A stretch of 64,000 nt of DNA from Fluviicola sp. XM-24bin1 (GTDB lineage: Bacteria > Bacteroidota > Bacteroidia > Flavobacteriales_D > Crocinitomicaceae), in contig QCWI01000006.1 in the NCBI GenBank assembly GCA_003149635.1, positions 1-64,000 on the forward strand. The letters run 5' to 3'. Shown here one piece after another: positions 59,680 through 64,000 of the stretch (its first letter is position 1; each line of letters begins with the position of its first letter). The position numbers and the translations under genes were made by a program. Below the pieces are notes generated by a model that was not told where the DNA came from, ran no database searches, and saw nothing but the letters and a program-made list of their open reading frames with translations.

Positions 59680-60446
59680 CAGTCGAAATAAAAATCCTGA
59701 GGTTGTCTCGGGTAAATTGGAATCATCCAACCTACACGCAATCCGAATTGTAGATCCAAGCGTGGGGCTGTAGGAACTATAAATTCTGGCTCGTCAAAGA
59801 AGATGGTACGGCGCTCGAAAGTAATCCCTTCCTGCACGTAAATACCACCATAAAATTTTAAAAAGCTTTGGTTGGACATGAACGCATATCCGAGGAATTG
59901 ATTTGTGGTAAATCCTTGTACCAAACGATCGTATCCTTTGCGGTAATCCAATTCAATTACTGGAACTACGTGTTCTTGAGTTTCTACACGAATTTTGTGC
60001 GCGATCCATCCCAATCCAACGCTGGCGTACAATCCGGAATTAGGATTTGAATTGAAAATAGGAATCACTTTCCCGATGTTTCCATTGATATTCATTCCTC
60101 GGGATGCCGTTACCACTATCGCCTGATCACCGTTTTGATCCGTGATCGTTCCTTTGTCATCCATCAAATGTGAGAACATGGTTACCTTATTCGGAGTAAC
60201 GTCGTTCCCAAACATGAAGCTAGCGTCCAATCCGTACACCCAATTTCTCTCTGTTTTGTATCCGGCAAAGAATCCAATATGATTGAAATGTCCATGACGC
60301 TCCGCCAAATCACCACCAGTCAAGTTGAATCCATACTGAATGGAAACCCATGGCATGGCAATGGCAGAATCGCGAAAGTTCAGCTGAGCTGAAGATGAAA
60401 ATCCTAGTGTAAGGATAAATACGAATGCTATGAATACGTTCTTCAT
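59679..60446 (-). CDS. Putative outer-membrane beta-barrel protein
   Basis: 255 residues with a signal peptide (MKNVFIAFVFILTLGFSSSA then Q) and a mature part of alternating hydrophobic strands with aromatic girdles (WVSIQYGFNLTGGDLAERHG, HIGFFAGYKTERNWVYGLDA, LDLQFGLRVGWMIPIYPRQP). This is like small outer-membrane barrels of about 8 to 12 strands. Function unknown. Its stop overlaps the kdtA start, so the two are coupled, which hints at an envelope role. Confidence 0.7.
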   Translation of the reverse strand: MKNVFIAFVFILTLGFSSSAQLNFRDSAIAMPWVSIQYGFNLTGGDLAERHGHFNHIGFFAGYKTERNWVYGLDASFMFGNDVTPNKVTMFSHLMDDKGTITDQNGDQAIVVTASRGMNINGNIGKVIPIFNSNPNSGLYASVGLGWIAHKIRVETQEHVVPVIELDYRKGYDRLVQGFTTNQFLGYAFMSNQSFLKFYGGIYVQEGITFERRTIFFDEPEFIVPTAPRLDLQFGLRVGWMIPIYPRQPQDFYFD

Positions 60447-60533
60447 GTTAGCACAAAAATAACGCTATCTTAATTGCTTTGCAATGGTTTTAACAGAGAA
60501 TAAGATATGTTTTTACAGATCCAAAAGCTGACA

Positions 60534-60588
60534 CTTCGAGAGCCTCAGCGATCAGCAATAGTCTATGCGGGCGCTGAGGCTCTCGAAG
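60534..60588. repeat. REP-like perfect inverted repeat overlapping the end of cysQ
   Basis: CTTCGAGAGCCTCAGCG (60534-60550) and CGCTGAGGCTCTCGAAG (60572-60588) pair perfectly over 17 bases, with a 21-base loop. The right arm is inside cysQ and supplies its last codons. Confidence 0.9.
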
Positions 60589-61378
60589 CGCGCTCCACCA
60601 AAAACCAAGGATTCAACAATTCTTCCCGATTATAAAGTAAAGGCCGTTTCGTTTCCCAATTGATAACGGTACATTCCGAGTGATTGCAAATTGCTTGTCC
60701 TGCTGCGGTATCCCATTCCATGGTAGGGGCAAAACGAGGATATGCATCCGCAGATCCTTCAGCAACCATGCACAACTTCAATGAACTTCCTTTTGATAAC
60801 GTGGCTACTTCGCCGTGTTTTGATTCCAATTCTTTGATGTATGCTGACGTTTCACCTGACAAATGAGAGCGACTGGCAACAACCGTAAAAGGACGATCTC
60901 CAGAATTTATCGGTAATTTATTTGAGGAAGATATGCGATCTGAGACAGACAGTCCTTTGTCAAGATTCGTCGTTTTGAACGCACCGATTTCAGTGGAGGA
61001 GAAGTACAATTCTCCTAACGCGGGTACCAATACCACTCCAGCAATCGGCTTTTGATTTTCAATCAATGCGATGTTTACAGTAAATTCTCCGTTGCGTTTG
61101 ATGAATTCTTTGGTTCCGTCAATAGGATCCACAATCCACAGTCGATTCCAAGCGGCTCTTTCTTCGTACGGAATCGATTTTCCTTCTTCGGAAAGCACTG
61201 GAATATCTGTCGTTTTTAGGTATTCCATGATGATGTTGTGCGATGAAATATCTGCCTTGGTTAAAGGGGAATTGTCTGATTTGAAATCAACACCGAAATC
61301 GTCTGTTTCGTAAATTTCCATGATGCGAATTCCCGCATCGATTGCTGCGTCAATCGCAGTTGCCAATAATTTCTCCAT
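60563..61378 (-). CDS. cysQ: 3'(2'),5'-bisphosphate nucleotidase CysQ
   Basis: 271 residues of the inositol monophosphatase superfamily. Metal-binding motifs: WIVDPIDGTKEFIKRNGEFT and EWDTAAGQAICNH. It removes the 3'-phosphate from PAP made during sulfate reduction, in keeping with cysN and cysD upstream. The C-terminal ERASRASAPA is encoded by the repeat at 60572-60588 and neighbouring bases, so it is probably an added tail. The gene starts four bases after cysN. Confidence 0.93.
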   Translation of the reverse strand: MEKLLATAIDAAIDAGIRIMEIYETDDFGVDFKSDNSPLTKADISSHNIIMEYLKTTDIPVLSEEGKSIPYEERAAWNRLWIVDPIDGTKEFIKRNGEFTVNIALIENQKPIAGVVLVPALGELYFSSTEIGAFKTTNLDKGLSVSDRISSSNKLPINSGDRPFTVVASRSHLSGETSAYIKELESKHGEVATLSKGSSLKLCMVAEGSADAYPRFAPTMEWDTAAGQAICNHSECTVINWETKRPLLYNREELLNPWFLVERASRASAPA

Positions 61379-61382
61379 GTAA

Positions 61383-62639
<1,257 letters not shown>

Positions 62640-62674
62640 GCTCTTGGTTGATGATTTATAGCGATACCTTTAGC

Positions 62675-63493
62675 TTAGTATTCAAGATGAAGCCCGAATT
62701 CGACGTTCTTTCGTGTTTCATTTCGATCAATGATTACGATCCCCAGTTTGTACAAATCAATAGAGAAGTTCACATGTTCATTCCTCTTGATCTGCTCCCA
62801 AGCTTCGCTCATACCTTGACTCCAGTTGATGTCGTCAAAGACGAAAATTGCAGCTTGATCAATTTTATCCATTAAAGCCTCGAAGTATTCCAAAGTCGGC
62901 TCCTTTTTATGGTTTCCATCGATGAAAAGAAGGTTATAGGTCTCATCGCGCTTTAGGACTTCAGGGAAGGTATTTTCATATAACCCCTGGATTACTGCAA
63001 AATTTGATTCGGGTACGATGGTAGCAAATTGTTCGGCCGAAAAGTTGCATAATTGTGGAAGTCCTTCCATTGTAGTAAGTCTTCCATTATTTGCCTTTGA
63101 AGAGTGCAAAAGATAGGTTCCTGAAATGCCCACGTTCGTTCCTATTTCCAGAATCCGCGGCTGATTTAAAGAACGAGTCATATGGTATAGAAATCGACAC
63201 CATTTCGCCGGAGATGCAGCTTTTCTACAGATATTCTGAACGGTATCGACATGATCCATGTTGAACACTTCGTATGTTATTTGGGTGGTATCAGCGAGTA
63301 ATTTTTCTCTGTATGCTTCACAAAGTTGGAACGCTTCCAAGTCTTCTTTTTGGTTATCTCCAGATTTCGTGAGATCGAAAGATTTAGTAATAACTTGAAG
63401 TAACTCATTGTCGATCGCTTTCATTTTATTGAGTTCTGATCGTTGGTTGAGCCTTCGCTTCAAGATCGATGTATGTTTAGTTATTTTATTCAT
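62675..63493 (-). CDS. Class I SAM-dependent methyltransferase (catechol O-methyltransferase-like)
   Basis: 272 residues. The SAM motif I is RILEIGTNVGISGTYLLHSS (about 113-132), with the acidic segment TTMEGLPQLCNFSAEQF and YNLLFIDGNHKKEPTLEYFE after it, a pattern of the Methyltransf_24/catechol O-methyltransferase-like group. The first 75 residues are helical and unassigned. It lies between cysD (five bases upstream) and cysN (35 bases downstream), where no methyltransferase is needed for sulfate activation. Substrate unknown. Confidence 0.8.
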   Translation of the reverse strand: MNKITKHTSILKRRLNQRSELNKMKAIDNELLQVITKSFDLTKSGDNQKEDLEAFQLCEAYREKLLADTTQITYEVFNMDHVDTVQNICRKAASPAKWCRFLYHMTRSLNQPRILEIGTNVGISGTYLLHSSKANNGRLTTMEGLPQLCNFSAEQFATIVPESNFAVIQGLYENTFPEVLKRDETYNLLFIDGNHKKEPTLEYFEALMDKIDQAAIFVFDDINWSQGMSEAWEQIKRNEHVNFSIDLYKLGIVIIDRNETRKNVEFGLHLEY

Positions 63494-63498
63494 CCTAA

Positions 63499-64000
63499 TT
63501 AGAAATATCCTTGTCTTTTTCTGTCTTCCATCGCGCTTTCAGAACGTTTGTCATCTGCACGGTTCCCACGTTCAGTTTCTCGCATTGCGGCAACTTCCGC
63601 TACAATTTTTTCCAGCGTATCCGCATCCGATTCAATACCTCCAGTAATGGTAATATCGCCTAAGGTTCTGAAGCGAATTTTCTTAGTTACAATTTCTTCG
63701 TTGTCGTCAATTTGCAAATATTCCGATTTCGGTATCCAAGAATTGTTGCGCCAAAGGACTTTGCGTTCGTGTGCATAGTACAATGACGGAATGGCGATGT
63801 TCTCACGAAGAATGTATCCCCAAACGTCCATTTCTGTCCAATTGGAAATCGGGAACACTCGGAAATGCTCTCCTTCGAAATGCTTTGCATTGAATAGATT
63901 CCACAATTCAGGCCGCTGGTTCTTCGGGTCCCATTGACCGAAATCATCACGATGTGAGAAGAAGCGTTCTTTTGCTCTTGCTTTTTCTTCGTCACGACGG
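63499..64000 (-). CDS. cysD: Sulfate adenylyltransferase subunit 2 (CysD), C-terminal part
   Basis: The 5' part lies beyond the right edge of the window. The frame seen has about 166 residues: RRDEEKARAKERFFSHRDDF at the edge, then WDPKNQRPELWNLFNAKHFE, FRVFPISNWTEMDVWGYILR and RTLGDITITGGIESDADTLE, all typical of CysD. The end ESAMEDRKRQGYF is the usual CysD C-terminus. It pairs with CysN for ATP sulfurylase. It is the first visible gene of the operon cysD, methyltransferase, cysN, cysQ. Confidence 0.95.
   Translation of the reverse strand, partial: RRDEEKARAKERFFSHRDDFGQWDPKNQRPELWNLFNAKHFEGEHFRVFPISNWTEMDVWGYILRENIAIPSLYYAHERKVLWRNNSWIPKSEYLQIDDNEEIVTKKIRFRTLGDITITGGIESDADTLEKIVAEVAAMRETERGNRADDKRSESAMEDRKRQGYF

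Noticed and set aside
59680-59730. Upstream start of kdtA at 59730
   Set aside because: It would overlap the preceding gene by 52 bases; the ATG at 59679 gives the common TGATG coupling and begins at the membrane anchor.

Overview
The window looks like a chromosomal segment of a member of the Bacteroidota, most likely Flavobacteriales. The evidence is a type IX secretion (type B) sorting domain with SprB-like repeats (38298-40658), a DUF5686 outer-membrane protein, a TonB-dependent receptor paired with a DUF4249 lipoprotein, a HU-CCDC81/SPOR protein, many secreted proteins whose signal peptides end in AQ, and promoters of the Bacteroidota form TTG-N~21-TAnnTTTG. No Shine-Dalgarno-like pattern is evident. 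I saw no rRNA, tRNA, CRISPR array, prophage or transposase gene. Most of the window is ordinary core metabolism.

Layout. 0.0-5.4 kb (minus strand): start of a secreted protein cut by the window edge, fabF, a SUF iron-sulfur set (sufS-sufE-DUF59), and a cupin/TlyA pair. 5.4-9.2 kb: a signalling island with a LytTR response regulator, a long frame joining an isochorismatase-like domain to a HisKA_2 kinase but broken by three in-frame TAA codons, a divergent STAS/SEC14-like protein, and a small HisKA_3-like ATPase protein. 9.2-11.3 kb: a repetitive secreted protein, a DUF2200 gene broken by an in-frame TGA, and two tiny ORFs. 11.3-13.2 kb: queD-like, folE and a YugP-type peptidase. 13.2-16.7 kb: two divergent GH3-family genes flanking a 32-codon membrane micro-ORF. 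16.7-19.2 kb: secreted protein, deoxynucleoside kinase and a heptose epimerase. 19.2-26.6 kb (minus): DUF5686 protein, a TIGR04282/rhodanese pair, and DUF4249 with its TonB receptor. 26.7-31.8 kb: pheT, bioD and bioA. 32-38 kb (minus): a probable operon of split transketolase, a von Willebrand A protein that appears to start at ATT, an ECF sigma factor, a putative anti-sigma factor, a small secreted protein and a class III aminotransferase. 38.3-43.2 kb: T9SS cargo, gapdh and a DUF5723 protein. 43.3-47.7 kb (minus): HU/SPOR protein, metallo-beta-lactamase-fold hydrolase, DMT permease and ribD. 47.9-50.6 kb: AtoE-like and NRAMP-like transporters. 50.7-55.9 kb: TetR regulator with ABC, HlyD and TolC genes. 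56.3-58.4 kb: peroxiredoxin divergent from an OxyR-like regulator, then a small gene that may be broken. 58.5-64 kb (minus): kdtA, outer-membrane protein, cysQ, cysN, a methyltransferase and the partial cysD.

Points worth attention: (1) several genes carry in-frame nonsense codons with no frameshift; (2) the ABC protein of the TetR-linked exporter has lost almost every ATP-hydrolysis motif while keeping Walker A; (3) a dispersed palindromic repeat (core CTTCGAGAGCCTCAGYG) occurs at four places, and one copy encodes the C-terminus of cysQ; (4) the VWA gene lies between the two transketolase halves and has no usual start codon; (5) sufS and bioA have a promoter -7 box ending four bases before the ATG, suggesting leaderless mRNAs.
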